Assembly: GCA_023416735.1 (NCBI GenBank)
Contig: JAEZGX010000035.1
Span: 1 to 64,000, forward strand
Length of the DNA stretch: 64,000 nt
Direction of reading: 5' to 3'
DNA from: Verrucomicrobiota bacterium
GTDB lineage: Bacteria > Verrucomicrobiota > Verrucomicrobiia > Opitutales > Opitutaceae
Shown piece after piece: positions 42,650-51,176 of this stretch. How positions within the stretch are numbered: position 1 is the first letter of the stretch; every line of letters starts with the position of its first letter. The notes beneath the pieces are model-generated. The model had not been told where the DNA came from and made no database searches. It worked only from the letters and a program-made list of their open reading frames with translations. The translations under genes were made by a program, and so were the position numbers.

Positions 42650-42701
42650 TTTCGGAAAGAAGAGTTTCGAGAGCGGAGTTGGGATTTGCGCGGGCGCAGC
42701 C

Positions 42702-44675
42702 TCAGTGTTTGGCGTGGTGATCTTCCTTGATCACTTTGCCGTCCTTATCGAGGTGGATGTGGTAGCCGTCGGCTCCTTCGAGCGCCCAGAGATAAACGCC
42801 GATGAGGAAAATGACGCCGCCGACAAGGGCGGTGATCAACTTGGCGTGAATGCCGGGCTCCGGATTGGAGTCCATGGCGCTGGAGGCGATGCCAAGGATC
42901 AGAAGGCCGATACTGGCGATAAGCGGATAGATGGATTGGAAAGGCATGTGGATGCCGCCGTGGGCTTCCTCTTCCTTCGCGTGCTGGGCCTTCTCTTTCG
43001 CGATCTCTTCCTTGTGGTGCTTTTCATACCAGAAGGCGTCACGAGCGTGAACCGTGGGGATGGCGACGAAGTTATATTCCGGGGGCGGAAGAGAGGGCAC
43101 CGACCATTCGAGCGTGCGGCCATCCCACGGATCGCGGGAAACCTTTTCTCCCTTGAGGAAGGTGTAGATGACGACCGCGAAGTAGATCACGACACCGATG
43201 CCGAGCACGAAAGCGCCGATCGTGGCGATGTAGTTCGGGACGTTCCAACCCATGTTGCCATCGTAGGTGAACGTGCGGCGCGGCATACCGTTCAGGCCGA
43301 GGAAGTGCATCGGGAAGAACGTGACGTTGAAGCCGACGAAGATGACCCAGAACGACAGCTTGCCCCAGAACTCGGAGACCCGGCGGCCGAACATTAGCGG
43401 GAACCAATAGTGGATGCCGGCGAGCAGGGCGAAGAGCGAGCCGCCGATGAGCACATAGTGGAAGTGCGCGATGACGAAATAGCTGTCCTGCTGCTGCGCG
43501 TCGGCGGGAGCGGAGGAGTGCATGACGCCGGAGAAGCCGCCGATCATGAACATCCAAACGAAGCCTAGAGCGAACATCATCGGCGTGCGCATCTGAAGGT
43601 GTCCGCCCCAGATGGTGCCGATCCAGTTGAAAATCTTAACGCCGGTCGGGACCGCGATGGCCATCGTCGCGAGGGCGAAAGCGGCGGTGGCAACGGTGCC
43701 CATGCCGGTGGTGAACATGTGGTGAGACCACACTGCAAAGCCGAGGAAGCCGATGCAGGCGCCCGAGAAGACGACGATCGGATAACCGAAGAGCGGTTTG
43801 CGGGAGAACGTCGGAAGGATTTCCGACACGATGCCCATGGCAGGGAGGATGAGGATGTAAACCTCCGGGTGACCGAAGATCCAGAAAAGGTGCTGCCAGA
43901 GAATGGGGAGTCCGCCGTTGGAGACTTCGAAGAAGTTCGTGCCGAACTGGCGATCCATCATGAGTTCGACGAGGGCGATGGTGATGGCCGGGAACGAAAG
44001 AACGATGAGGAAGGACGTAATGAGCGTCATCCACGTGAAGACCGGCAGGCGCATCATCGTCATGCCGGGCGCGCGCATGTTGATGATCGTGACGATGAAG
44101 TTCAACGCGGCGGCGATGGAGGAAACGCCGAGGAACTGCAGACCCATCACCCAGAAATCGATCGAGTTGCGCGGAATGAATTGTTTCGAGGTGAGCGGAG
44201 CGTAGCCGAACCAGCCGCCGTCCGGCGCGCCGCCCGGGTGGAACCAGCCGATGTTGATGATGATCGCGCCTACCACGAACATCCAGAGCGAGAAGGAGTT
44301 GAGCCGCGGGAAAGCGACGTCGCGCGCTCCGATCTGGAGCGGCATGATGAAATTGAAGAACGCAGAGCCGAGGGGCATCACCGCGAGGAAGATCATCGTG
44401 GTGCCGTGCATCGTGAACAGCGTGTTGTATTGCTGCGCGGTGAGCACGTCGTTGTTCGGAAACATCAGCTGAGCGCGGATGAGGAGCGCTTCGAAGCCGC
44501 CAACGAGGAAGAAGAACAGGGCGAATACGCCGTAGAGGAAGCCGATACGCTTGTGGTCGACCGTGGTGAGCCAGCTCATGATGCCGGTCTTCGCGGTGGG
44601 GCGCCAAAGCACGAACGGTTTGCCGCGCGCGGGTTGTTCGTGCGCGATGAAGTCTGACTTGACCGATGCGTCCAT
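42702..44675 (-). CDS. ctaD: Cytochrome c oxidase subunit I
   Basis: A 657-residue subunit I of an A-type heme-copper oxidase. All ligand blocks are present: low-spin heme a His in LFTMHGTTMIFLAVMPLGSA, the cross-linked His-Tyr of CuB in WIFGHPEVYILILPAMGIVS, the CuB His pair in WSHHMFTTGMG, and the high-spin and low-spin heme His pair in VIAHFHYVLIGGSLF. The proton channel motif GHPEVY marks type A. After the usual 12 helices there is a C-terminal extension with about two further helices (SIYPLIASIGLLILGIASSA, VGGVIFLIGVYLWALEGAD), typical of caa3-type subunit I. Confidence 0.97.
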   Translation of the reverse strand: MDASVKSDFIAHEQPARGKPFVLWRPTAKTGIMSWLTTVDHKRIGFLYGVFALFFFLVGGFEALLIRAQLMFPNNDVLTAQQYNTLFTMHGTTMIFLAVMPLGSAFFNFIMPLQIGARDVAFPRLNSFSLWMFVVGAIIINIGWFHPGGAPDGGWFGYAPLTSKQFIPRNSIDFWVMGLQFLGVSSIAAALNFIVTIINMRAPGMTMMRLPVFTWMTLITSFLIVLSFPAITIALVELMMDRQFGTNFFEVSNGGLPILWQHLFWIFGHPEVYILILPAMGIVSEILPTFSRKPLFGYPIVVFSGACIGFLGFAVWSHHMFTTGMGTVATAAFALATMAIAVPTGVKIFNWIGTIWGGHLQMRTPMMFALGFVWMFMIGGFSGVMHSSAPADAQQQDSYFVIAHFHYVLIGGSLFALLAGIHYWFPLMFGRRVSEFWGKLSFWVIFVGFNVTFFPMHFLGLNGMPRRTFTYDGNMGWNVPNYIATIGAFVLGIGVVIYFAVVIYTFLKGEKVSRDPWDGRTLEWSVPSLPPPEYNFVAIPTVHARDAFWYEKHHKEEIAKEKAQHAKEEEAHGGIHMPFQSIYPLIASIGLLILGIASSAMDSNPEPGIHAKLITALVGGVIFLIGVYLWALEGADGYHIHLDKDGKVIKEDHHAKH

Positions 44676-44723
44676 GTGGAAAGGGAGGTGAGTGGGAGCG
44701 GTGTGGCGGCCTGAGCGGAGGGA

Positions 44724-46010
44724 TTACTTCAGGCTGTCGAGATACGCGACGAGCGCGGCGACGTCTTCCTGCGTGAGCTGGATGTTGTTCTTGAGATAGC
44801 CCTCGGTCCACATCTTGTTGCCGGGCTTCACGTCGTTGGGGAACATGAGCCAGCGGGCGACTTGATCGGGCTCGTTGTCGAGGAGACCGGCCGCGAGCGT
44901 GGTGCGGGAGCCGAAGTGAGTAAGATCTGGATACGCGGCGCTGCCGCCTTGGTGATTACCCCGCACAGTGTGGCAGGAGAAGCAGGTCTTGGATTCGAAG
45001 AGCTCGCGGCCTTTGGCGATGAGCGCGGGGTCTTCGTTCTTTTCCGGGAACTGTTTGGCGCGCCAAGACTCGAGCGGGTTGAGGTCGTATTTGTCCGTGT
45101 AACCGGCCTCGTTCATCTTCCAGTCGGTGCGGAAAGAGGCGAATTGCGCGCGGGCTTCGCCGGTGGCGGCGACGGCCTGCACGGAACGGGCGGGGGCGGT
45201 TTGCTGCTCGAGCCATTCGTTGAATTCGCTTTCCTCAAGGGCGATCACGCGGAAGCGCATCACGGCGTGAGAGTCGCCGCAGTATTCGGCGCACTGGCCC
45301 CAGAAGTATCCGGGTCTGTCGGCCTTGAGCCAGAGGTGATTCGCACGGTTCGGAATCATGTCGACCTTGCCGGCGAGGCGCGGGACCCAGAAGCTGTGAA
45401 TGACGTCCATGCCGCGAAGGTTCACGCGAACGGCGCGACCAGCGGGAATAACGAGCTCGTTGGCGGAGATGAGCTGGCCGACGCCTTCGATTTGCTCGTT
45501 GGGATATTCGAAGCGGAACCACCACTGATAGCCTTGGGCGGTCACTTCGTAAGCGGTGTCTTTCTCCTCGGCGGGAATGTCGTAGGTGAACCAGATGCCT
45601 TTGAGGGTGGGAACTGCGATGATGACGAGCGCGAGAACCGAGGCGCCGATGAGGCCGAGTTCGATGAGCGGGTTGCCGTGGCTTTGCGGCGGCGGCTCGG
45701 CGTGTTCGTCGGCGGCCGTGCGGGCGCGGAACTTCCACGTGGCGTAGGCGAGGACGGCGGCGACGAGGACGAATACCGTTACGGTGACCCAGACCGTCAC
45801 CATGAAGATGTTCTTTTGAACTTCAGCGACGGGACCTGCGGTGTCGTAAGTCGACATCGGTCCGTCCATGCGCCAGAAATTAAGGTCGCAGCCAGTCAGC
45901 AACGTCATCACGGCGAGGCCGGAGATCGCCGCCAGCGAACGGCTGGAGAACGCCCGCGCGAACGGGCCGACTCGACGCAACGAGCGGGGGAAAAGGGAGA
46001 TCAAACGCAT
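44724..46010 (-). CDS. ctaC: Cytochrome c oxidase subunit II with fused cytochrome c (caa3)
   Basis: A 428-residue lipoprotein subunit II. Lipobox LTGC after a leader (AAISGLAVMTLL) is followed by two membrane helices. The CuA domain has VIHSFWVPRLAGKVDMIP, then GQCAEYCGDSHAVMRF with the paired Cys, His and Met ligands. A C-terminal cytochrome c domain holds CFSCHTVRGN and a possible axial Met in WLMFPNDVKPGNKM. This composition defines a caa3 oxidase. The start is set at ATG 46010; the longer open frame upstream overlaps the promoter region shared with azurin. Confidence 0.95.
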   Translation of the reverse strand: MRLISLFPRSLRRVGPFARAFSSRSLAAISGLAVMTLLTGCDLNFWRMDGPMSTYDTAGPVAEVQKNIFMVTVWVTVTVFVLVAAVLAYATWKFRARTAADEHAEPPPQSHGNPLIELGLIGASVLALVIIAVPTLKGIWFTYDIPAEEKDTAYEVTAQGYQWWFRFEYPNEQIEGVGQLISANELVIPAGRAVRVNLRGMDVIHSFWVPRLAGKVDMIPNRANHLWLKADRPGYFWGQCAEYCGDSHAVMRFRVIALEESEFNEWLEQQTAPARSVQAVAATGEARAQFASFRTDWKMNEAGYTDKYDLNPLESWRAKQFPEKNEDPALIAKGRELFESKTCFSCHTVRGNHQGGSAAYPDLTHFGSRTTLAAGLLDNEPDQVARWLMFPNDVKPGNKMWTEGYLKNNIQLTQEDVAALVAYLDSLK

Positions 46011-46231
46011 GTGTGCTGCCGAAAATGGCGAGGGAGATTTCGGGACAATACCGCCCAAAAGAGTCCGACAAGGGGAACCCATTTCAAGCCCTATTCCGCC
46101 TTTTTTGCCGTCCTTTGCGATTCGCTGCGCATTTATTGCCCTGCTTAAGCGATATATTAGCCACGCGCACAAGGGCGGTTGCGGAGCTTAGGATTTGCCT
46201 TTCGCAGGGGTGTGACCGACGGTGCGTGGTC
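46011..46231. promoter_or_regulatory. Divergent control region of the oxidase operon and azurin
   Basis: A 221-base gap between the divergent ctaC and azurin starts; both promoters should be here. TATATT at 46153-46158 is a candidate -10 on the plus strand, but no well-spaced -35 is seen. No clear palindrome found. Confidence 0.45.
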
Positions 46232-46750
46232 ATGAAAATCCGTTCCCTTTCCATCATGTTAGTTGCTGCTCTCGCCGCAGTTGGTTGTTCGAAGAACGAC
46301 TCGGCAGCCGGCGCGGGCAGTTCCGCGGGCGAGGCTTCCGCGCCCGCCGCGAAAGAGCAACCGGCAGGTGTTCGCACGATCGAAATCACGGCCGGCGACA
46401 ATATGAAGTTCAACGTGCAAACGATCGAGGCGAAGCCCGGCGAGCAGTTGAAGGTCGTGCTGCGGAATATCGGCACCCAGCCGAAGGAAGTGATGGGGCA
46501 CAATTGGGTGCTCCTGAAGAAGGGCGTCGATGCGGCGGCGTTCAATGCTGCGGCGATGACGGCGAAGGCCACCGATTACATTCCGCCGGCGCTGAAGGAC
46601 CAGGTGGTCGCGCACACGGCGATGCTCGGGCCGCGCAAGTCGGATGAGGTCACGTTCACCGTTCCGAACGAGGCGGGCGATTATCCGTTCCTGTGCTCCT
46701 TCCCGGCGCACTATCAGGTCGGTATGCGCGGCACGCTGGTGGTGAAGTAA
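46232..46750 (+). CDS. Azurin-like blue copper lipoprotein
   Basis: A 172-residue azurin. Lipobox-like leader SIMLVAALAAVGCSK is followed by a Ser/Ala/Gly linker and the cupredoxin domain. All copper ligands are visible: His in MGHNWVLLKKG, then Cys-x4-His and Met in FLCSFPAHYQVGM. It is a small periplasmic or membrane-anchored electron carrier. Its position divergent from the caa3 oxidase suggests electron delivery to the oxidase, although anchoring by lipid and donor role are inference. It is followed by a terminator. Confidence 0.95.
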   Translation: MKIRSLSIMLVAALAAVGCSKNDSAAGAGSSAGEASAPAAKEQPAGVRTIEITAGDNMKFNVQTIEAKPGEQLKVVLRNIGTQPKEVMGHNWVLLKKGVDAAAFNAAAMTAKATDYIPPALKDQVVAHTAMLGPRKSDEVTFTVPNEAGDYPFLCSFPAHYQVGMRGTLVVK

Positions 46751-46785
46751 GAAGCAGCGGCAAGCTGCGAAGTTTAGCTTTGTCG

Positions 46786-46812
46786 GGCGGAGTCGTGAGG
46801 CTCCGCCTTTTT
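46786..46812 (+). terminator. Terminator after azurin
   Basis: GGCGGAG / CTCCGCC stem with an 8-base loop, followed by TTTTT. Confidence 0.85.
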
Positions 46813-46844
46813 CGTGCGCGTAACGCGGGAAGCGCCGCGCTACG

Positions 46845-47312
46845 TCAGCGAGCGGCCGGCCACCACTGGTAAAGGAAGAAATAGACGAGCACGCCGGTGA
46901 CACTGACGTAGAGCCAAATTGGATACGTCCACTTGGCCCACGCGCGGTGGCGTTCGACGTGACCCTTGAGCGCGAGGTAGAAAGTCCACGGCACAAGCCA
47001 CGCGATGGCCATCGCGAGCAGGATGTGCGTGAGCAGCATTATATAATAGACGCTGCGGATCAGGCCTTCGCCACCGAACGGCGTGTGCACGCCGCGCACG
47101 GCGATTTTGTGGCCGACGTAGCCGACGAGAAAAACCGCCGAGACCGCGCCCGCCGCGAGCATGAGGCGGCGATGCGTGAGGATGCGCGACGAACGCAGCG
47201 CGACATCATGTGCGCGCTGGGCTGATTTGATCTGGATAAATCCAAGCACGATCAGGACCGTGGCGGTCGCATTGAGCGCGGCATTCAGAGCCGGGATGTC
47301 GTGGATCGTCAT
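46845..47312 (-). CDS. DUF420 membrane protein
   Basis: A 155-residue, four-helix protein. DUF420 marks are ALNAALNATATVLIVLGFIQ, RRLMLAAGAVSAVFLVGYVG, YYIMLLTHILLAMAIAWLVP and the C-terminal WAKWTYPIWLYVSVTGVLVY. DUF420 (CtaM-like) proteins occur with heme A synthesis and aa3 oxidase genes and are needed for oxidase maturation in Firmicutes. Its ATG overlaps the ctaB stop as ATGA, so the two are translationally coupled. Confidence 0.9.
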   Translation of the reverse strand: MTIHDIPALNAALNATATVLIVLGFIQIKSAQRAHDVALRSSRILTHRRLMLAAGAVSAVFLVGYVGHKIAVRGVHTPFGGEGLIRSVYYIMLLTHILLAMAIAWLVPWTFYLALKGHVERHRAWAKWTYPIWLYVSVTGVLVYFFLYQWWPAAR

Positions 47313-48196
47313 GGCAGGAAGATCAGCCGGTCGGCGACGAGGGCGCACAACACGAGCGGCAAATAAGCGATCGAGCAGAAGAAAAGTTTGCGGGCAGCGA
47401 CATCGCGCGCGGCGGGACGAAGGAAGACGAGCGCGCGCCAAAGGAACCACGCGCCGGTCGCGAGGGCGGCGGCGAGATAGATCCACGTGGTGAGACCGAG
47501 GAAGTAAGGCAGCACGGTCACGACGACGAGGGCGACCGTGTTGACGAGGGACCAGACGGCGACTTTGCCGCCAGCTTCATCGCGCACGGGCAACATTGGG
47601 AAATCGACGGCGGAATAATCGCGGCGATAGATCCAGGCGATCGCCATGAAATGCGGGATCTGCCAGAAGATGAGCACGGCGAAAAGAATCCAACCGAGTG
47701 CCGTGACTGTGCCTTCGGCGGCGGCCCAGCCAATGAGCGGCGGAAAGGCGCCGGCGATGGCCCCGATCTCGGTGCTCCAGCGCGAACGACGTTTCGCAGG
47801 CGTATACCAGCCCAGGTAGGAAAAGATCGTGAGAAGCGTGAAGAGCGATGCGAGCCGTCCGACCGTCGCCCACATGAGAAAGAGCGAAACGATGCACATG
47901 AGCACGCCGAGGACGAACGCCGAGCCCGTGGCCACCTTGCCGGCCGGGATGGGACGCGTCGCGGTGCGCTTCATGCGTGCATCGGTGTCGGATTCGAGGA
48001 ACTGATTCAGCGCGGCGACTCCGGCGGCCGCGAGCGAGGTGCAGACGACCAGCATCAGGAGATGAAAGCTGCCGTGGGCCGGATGAGCGGCGAAGTAGCC
48101 GACGATCGTGGTGAGAACGGAAAGCAGGCTCAGCCGCGGCTTGGTGAGCTCGAGGTAATCGGCGAACTTCGCGCCTGCTGCGGCGGGTGCGGTCAT
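47309..48196 (-). CDS. ctaB: Protoheme IX farnesyltransferase (heme O synthase)
   Basis: A 295-residue UbiA-fold prenyltransferase. Both Asp-rich motifs are visible: LNQFLESDTDARMKRTATRP and the second, YSAVDFPMLPV-type Asp near RRDYSAVDFPML. The usual membrane helices follow each motif. The enzyme adds farnesyl to heme B to give heme O. The upstream open frame antisense to ctaA is rejected; ATG 48196 overlaps the ctaA stop (ATGA). Confidence 0.95.
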   Translation of the reverse strand: MTAPAAAGAKFADYLELTKPRLSLLSVLTTIVGYFAAHPAHGSFHLLMLVVCTSLAAAGVAALNQFLESDTDARMKRTATRPIPAGKVATGSAFVLGVLMCIVSLFLMWATVGRLASLFTLLTIFSYLGWYTPAKRRSRWSTEIGAIAGAFPPLIGWAAAEGTVTALGWILFAVLIFWQIPHFMAIAWIYRRDYSAVDFPMLPVRDEAGGKVAVWSLVNTVALVVVTVLPYFLGLTTWIYLAAALATGAWFLWRALVFLRPAARDVAARKLFFCSIAYLPLVLCALVADRLIFLP

Positions 48197-49173
48197 GCGT
48201 GCTTCGGCTGCTCGATGGCGTCGCGGTGAGCGAGCCAGGTGAGCCAGAACGTGACGGCGAGCGTGAGCGCGCCCACCACCACGTGTGCGGTGGTCATGTC
48301 GGCGGACCGACTGGTCCAGATGATTTTCGCGCCGAGGATAATTTGAATCGAGAGAAGCGCGACGATCGCGGAAGAACCGATGCGCATCAGCAGGGTGGAG
48401 GCGCGATCGAGGCGGATGCGAATGGCGAACCAGATGATCGCGACGGCGAGAACGATGGCCATCACGCGGTGAGCGAAATGAATCCCGATGCGGAAATTCC
48501 AGAGTTCCGGGAGCCAGTGCCCATCGGCGGTGGAGTAGGGAAAGACCGGAATCGCGAGGCCGGCGAAGCTGTGCCGCATAACGGCGGCGATCGCGAGTTG
48601 GACGAAGAGCAGGGCGCAGCAGATCAGGCCGGCGCGACGAACGGCGGGACCAACAGCGATAGGGCGTTCGATCCAGCCGCGGGTGGACGCGATGGCGACG
48701 GCGAAGAGCGCGCAGACGAAGAGCTGCGCGAGGCACGCGTGCGCCATGGCGAAGAGGCGGCCGACGCTGGTGTTGACCATTTCAACGTGCAGGTGGTCGA
48801 GCAGCACGCGGAGGCCGCCGATGAGCGCTTGGACGAGCACGAGGGCGGCAGCGAACCAAGCGAGCCGGCGCAGCCAGGAACGTTCCTCGGTGCGATGTAT
48901 CCAAATTGCCAGAACGACAGTGATCGCGCTCATCACGGCGGCGGTGAGCCGGTGCGAGTGTTCGGCGAACATGGCGACGTCGGTGAGCCAGCCCTCGGGA
49001 TTGATGGAGCCGTTGGAAAGCGGCCAGTCGGGGAACACCATTCCGGCACCGATGCTGGTGGTGAACGCGCCGAGCACGACGATCAGGAAAACCCAAACGC
49101 TGCCAAACGCGGCGAACCAAGCGGCGGCGGGTTTGTAGATGGAAGTGCGTCGAGGTCCGGAAGGGGCGGTCAT
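48193..49173 (-). CDS. ctaA: Heme A synthase (COX15/CtaA family)
   Basis: A 326-residue, eight-helix protein. The four heme-ligand His motifs lie in the helical bundle: AEHSHRLTAAVMSAIT, VLLDHLHVEMVN, MRHSFAGLAIPVFPYS and GIHFAHRVMAIVLAVA. It oxidises heme O to heme A, needed for the caa3 oxidase nearby. It is the first gene of a ctaA-ctaB-DUF420 set on the minus strand, divergent from the SCO gene. Confidence 0.95.
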   Translation of the reverse strand: MTAPSGPRRTSIYKPAAAWFAAFGSVWVFLIVVLGAFTTSIGAGMVFPDWPLSNGSINPEGWLTDVAMFAEHSHRLTAAVMSAITVVLAIWIHRTEERSWLRRLAWFAAALVLVQALIGGLRVLLDHLHVEMVNTSVGRLFAMAHACLAQLFVCALFAVAIASTRGWIERPIAVGPAVRRAGLICCALLFVQLAIAAVMRHSFAGLAIPVFPYSTADGHWLPELWNFRIGIHFAHRVMAIVLAVAIIWFAIRIRLDRASTLLMRIGSSAIVALLSIQIILGAKIIWTSRSADMTTAHVVVGALTLAVTFWLTWLAHRDAIEQPKHA

Positions 49174-49259
49174 GACGGTGTGGATTGGCGAGCAGAAGGC
49201 GACCTGCTGTTGGCCGCAAACCCTTTGACAATTTTTTCCGGCGGCGAATCCGTAGCGTG

Positions 49260-50210
49260 ATGCCTGCTAATATCCGTGAGACACAGAAAGGCGGAAGCGT
49301 AGCAAAGAAGAGCCGCGTGGTGCGTGCGTCTTTGGTGCTGTTCGGCGCGGTGTTGGGGTTGATGTTTCAAGCCGGTTGCTCGCGCGGCGGAAACGATGCC
49401 TCGGCGGAAGCGACGAAGGGCAGGTATCCGTTGACGGGTGAGGTGCTGTCGATCGACGCGGAGCGCAATGTGTTGATCGTGCGCCACGATGAGATTCCGG
49501 GTTTCATGCCGGCGATGACGATGGAGTTTGCCGTGACGCGCGGAGACATCGCGACGGCGAAGGAAGGTCAGCGGATTCGCGCGACGTTGGTGGAGCCGGA
49601 GACGGAAGGCGGGGACTGGAAGCTCGAGCAAATCTGGCCGGATGATCAGGCGGCGAAACGCGCGGTGCAGGCGAAAGCGAATGCGTTGCGTCAGGAGACG
49701 TTGAATCGCGGGCGGTCGGCGTATCGCGAGATTGGCGAGAACATGCCGGAGTTTGCGCTCTACGATCAGACGGGCGCGGTGGTGGACAGCGGAAAGTTTC
49801 GCGGGAAAAAAGTGATGTTGAATTTCATCTTCACGCGCTGCCCGATCGCCACGATGTGTCCGGCGGCGACGGTAAAGATGACGCAAGTGCAGAAGCTCGC
49901 GCGTGAGGCGGGCGTGACGAATGTGCAACTCGTCTCGATCACGCTCGACCCTGCCTACGACACGCCTGGCGTGTTGAAGGAATATGCGGATACGCGCGGC
50001 ATCGATACGTCGAATTTCACGTTCCTCACGGGCCCGGAGAATGCGATCAAGGATTTGTTGGCGAACTTCGGCGTGATCGCGGAGTTCGAGGGCGATTTGA
50101 TCAAACACACGTTGGCCACCATCCTGATCGACGAAAACGGACGGATCTTGCATCGCACGGATCACAGTGCGTGGGAACCGCGGGACTTTATGGGGAAGAT
50201 GACGAAATGA
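49260..50210 (+). CDS. Fusion of a CusF-like copper domain and a SCO1/SenC domain
   Basis: A 316-residue lipoprotein (AGC lipobox after ASLVLFGAVLGLMFQ). Residues about 50-120 are a CusF-type copper-binding beta-barrel: GEVLSIDAERNVLIVRHDEI, then PGFMPAMTMEFAV with the Met-x-x-Met-x-Met copper residues. Residues about 150-316 are a thioredoxin-like SCO domain: FTRCPIATMCPAATVK and, towards the end, KHTLATILIDENGRI with the His ligand. The Cys spacing is CX5C rather than the usual CX3C. SCO proteins insert copper into CuA of subunit II. The stop overlaps the next start as ATGA. Confidence 0.9.
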   Translation: MPANIRETQKGGSVAKKSRVVRASLVLFGAVLGLMFQAGCSRGGNDASAEATKGRYPLTGEVLSIDAERNVLIVRHDEIPGFMPAMTMEFAVTRGDIATAKEGQRIRATLVEPETEGGDWKLEQIWPDDQAAKRAVQAKANALRQETLNRGRSAYREIGENMPEFALYDQTGAVVDSGKFRGKKVMLNFIFTRCPIATMCPAATVKMTQVQKLAREAGVTNVQLVSITLDPAYDTPGVLKEYADTRGIDTSNFTFLTGPENAIKDLLANFGVIAEFEGDLIKHTLATILIDENGRILHRTDHSAWEPRDFMGKMTK

Positions 50211-51154
50211 GTGTCGAAGCAACGAGAGCGAACGAAGCGGGAACGGAAGCGCATTTGAGCGCGCGGCAGCTGCGCCAGATGGCGTGGATCACAGCGGTCG
50301 CGTTGGGCGTTTTTGTCTTCTTCCGCTGGTTGCCGACGGGAACGGCATTGAGCCACATGGATTTTCGGGTGGATGCGCCGAACGCGATCGAGTTCTGCGA
50401 TCCGTCGAATCCGCAATTCATTCCGGTGGTGGCGGTGGCATCGCCGATCGCGATGAACGTGAAGCTGGCAAGCGGGGCGACGGCGGGCGAGACCGTTGCG
50501 GCGACGGCGATCCTGCGGACATCGGGAGGGAAACCGATCGCTCCGGAAGATCTGGTGGTCGTGCACACCGAACGGCTGCACCTGTTAATCGCGGATCCCA
50601 CGCTGGCAGATTATCAGCACGTGCATCCGCGACCGGGGCGGGTGCCCGGAGAATGGGAGTTTGAGTTCACGCCATTGAAGGACGGCGTGTATCGGATTTT
50701 TGCGGACTTCACGCCGGCAGCGACGAACCGGGGACTTTATGCGAACGCGGATGTAAATGTCGGCGCGGGGCAGCAGACAATCAGTGATGGCAATGCGAGC
50801 GGCGGGGCGGCGAGCGAGTATCGCTTTTTGCTGACGCCGGGAACGGGGACGATGAAGGCGGGCGTGCCGATGGATTTGCGTTTCGAAGTGACGCGGGTGG
50901 ATGGCGGGCCCGTGCCGATGGAGCCGGTGATGGATGCGTATGCGCATCTGGTGGCCTTCGACGAGACGCGGAGCGGGTTTGCGCATTTGCACCCGATGGA
51001 AGCCGATCCGGCTTGGCGGCCCGATCCGATGAGGCCGGTGCTGAATTTCAAGATCACGATTCCGAAGGCTGGCCGATATGTTGTGTGGGCGCAGGTGAAC
51101 CTCGGTGGGCAGGAGAAGTTTCTGCCGTTTTGGTTCGACGTCGTGGAAGGGTGA
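50207..51154 (+). CDS. Membrane-anchored His-rich periplasmic protein
   Basis: A 315-residue protein with an N-terminal helix (MAWITAVALGVFVFFRWLP) and a long periplasmic beta-rich part. Conserved His/Met patches are VVVHTERLHLLIADP, YQHVHPRPGR, DAYAHLVAFDETRSGFAHLH and HPMEADPAW. AHLVAFDE...FAHLHP recurs in periplasmic proteins found with copper or oxidase genes; it is sometimes called 'YtkA-like'. It is translationally coupled to the SCO fusion, so a role in copper delivery to the oxidase is likely. The name is by context. Confidence 0.75.
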   Translation: MSVEATRANEAGTEAHLSARQLRQMAWITAVALGVFVFFRWLPTGTALSHMDFRVDAPNAIEFCDPSNPQFIPVVAVASPIAMNVKLASGATAGETVAATAILRTSGGKPIAPEDLVVVHTERLHLLIADPTLADYQHVHPRPGRVPGEWEFEFTPLKDGVYRIFADFTPAATNRGLYANADVNVGAGQQTISDGNASGGAASEYRFLLTPGTGTMKAGVPMDLRFEVTRVDGGPVPMEPVMDAYAHLVAFDETRSGFAHLHPMEADPAWRPDPMRPVLNFKITIPKAGRYVVWAQVNLGGQEKFLPFWFDVVEG

Positions 51155-51176
51155 AGAGCGGCGAATACTTCTCGGG

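Noticed and set aside
43599..44657. 352-codon frame antisense to ctaD
   Set aside because: Overlaps a certain gene; Arg/Glu/Asp/His-rich shadow of hydrophobic codons.
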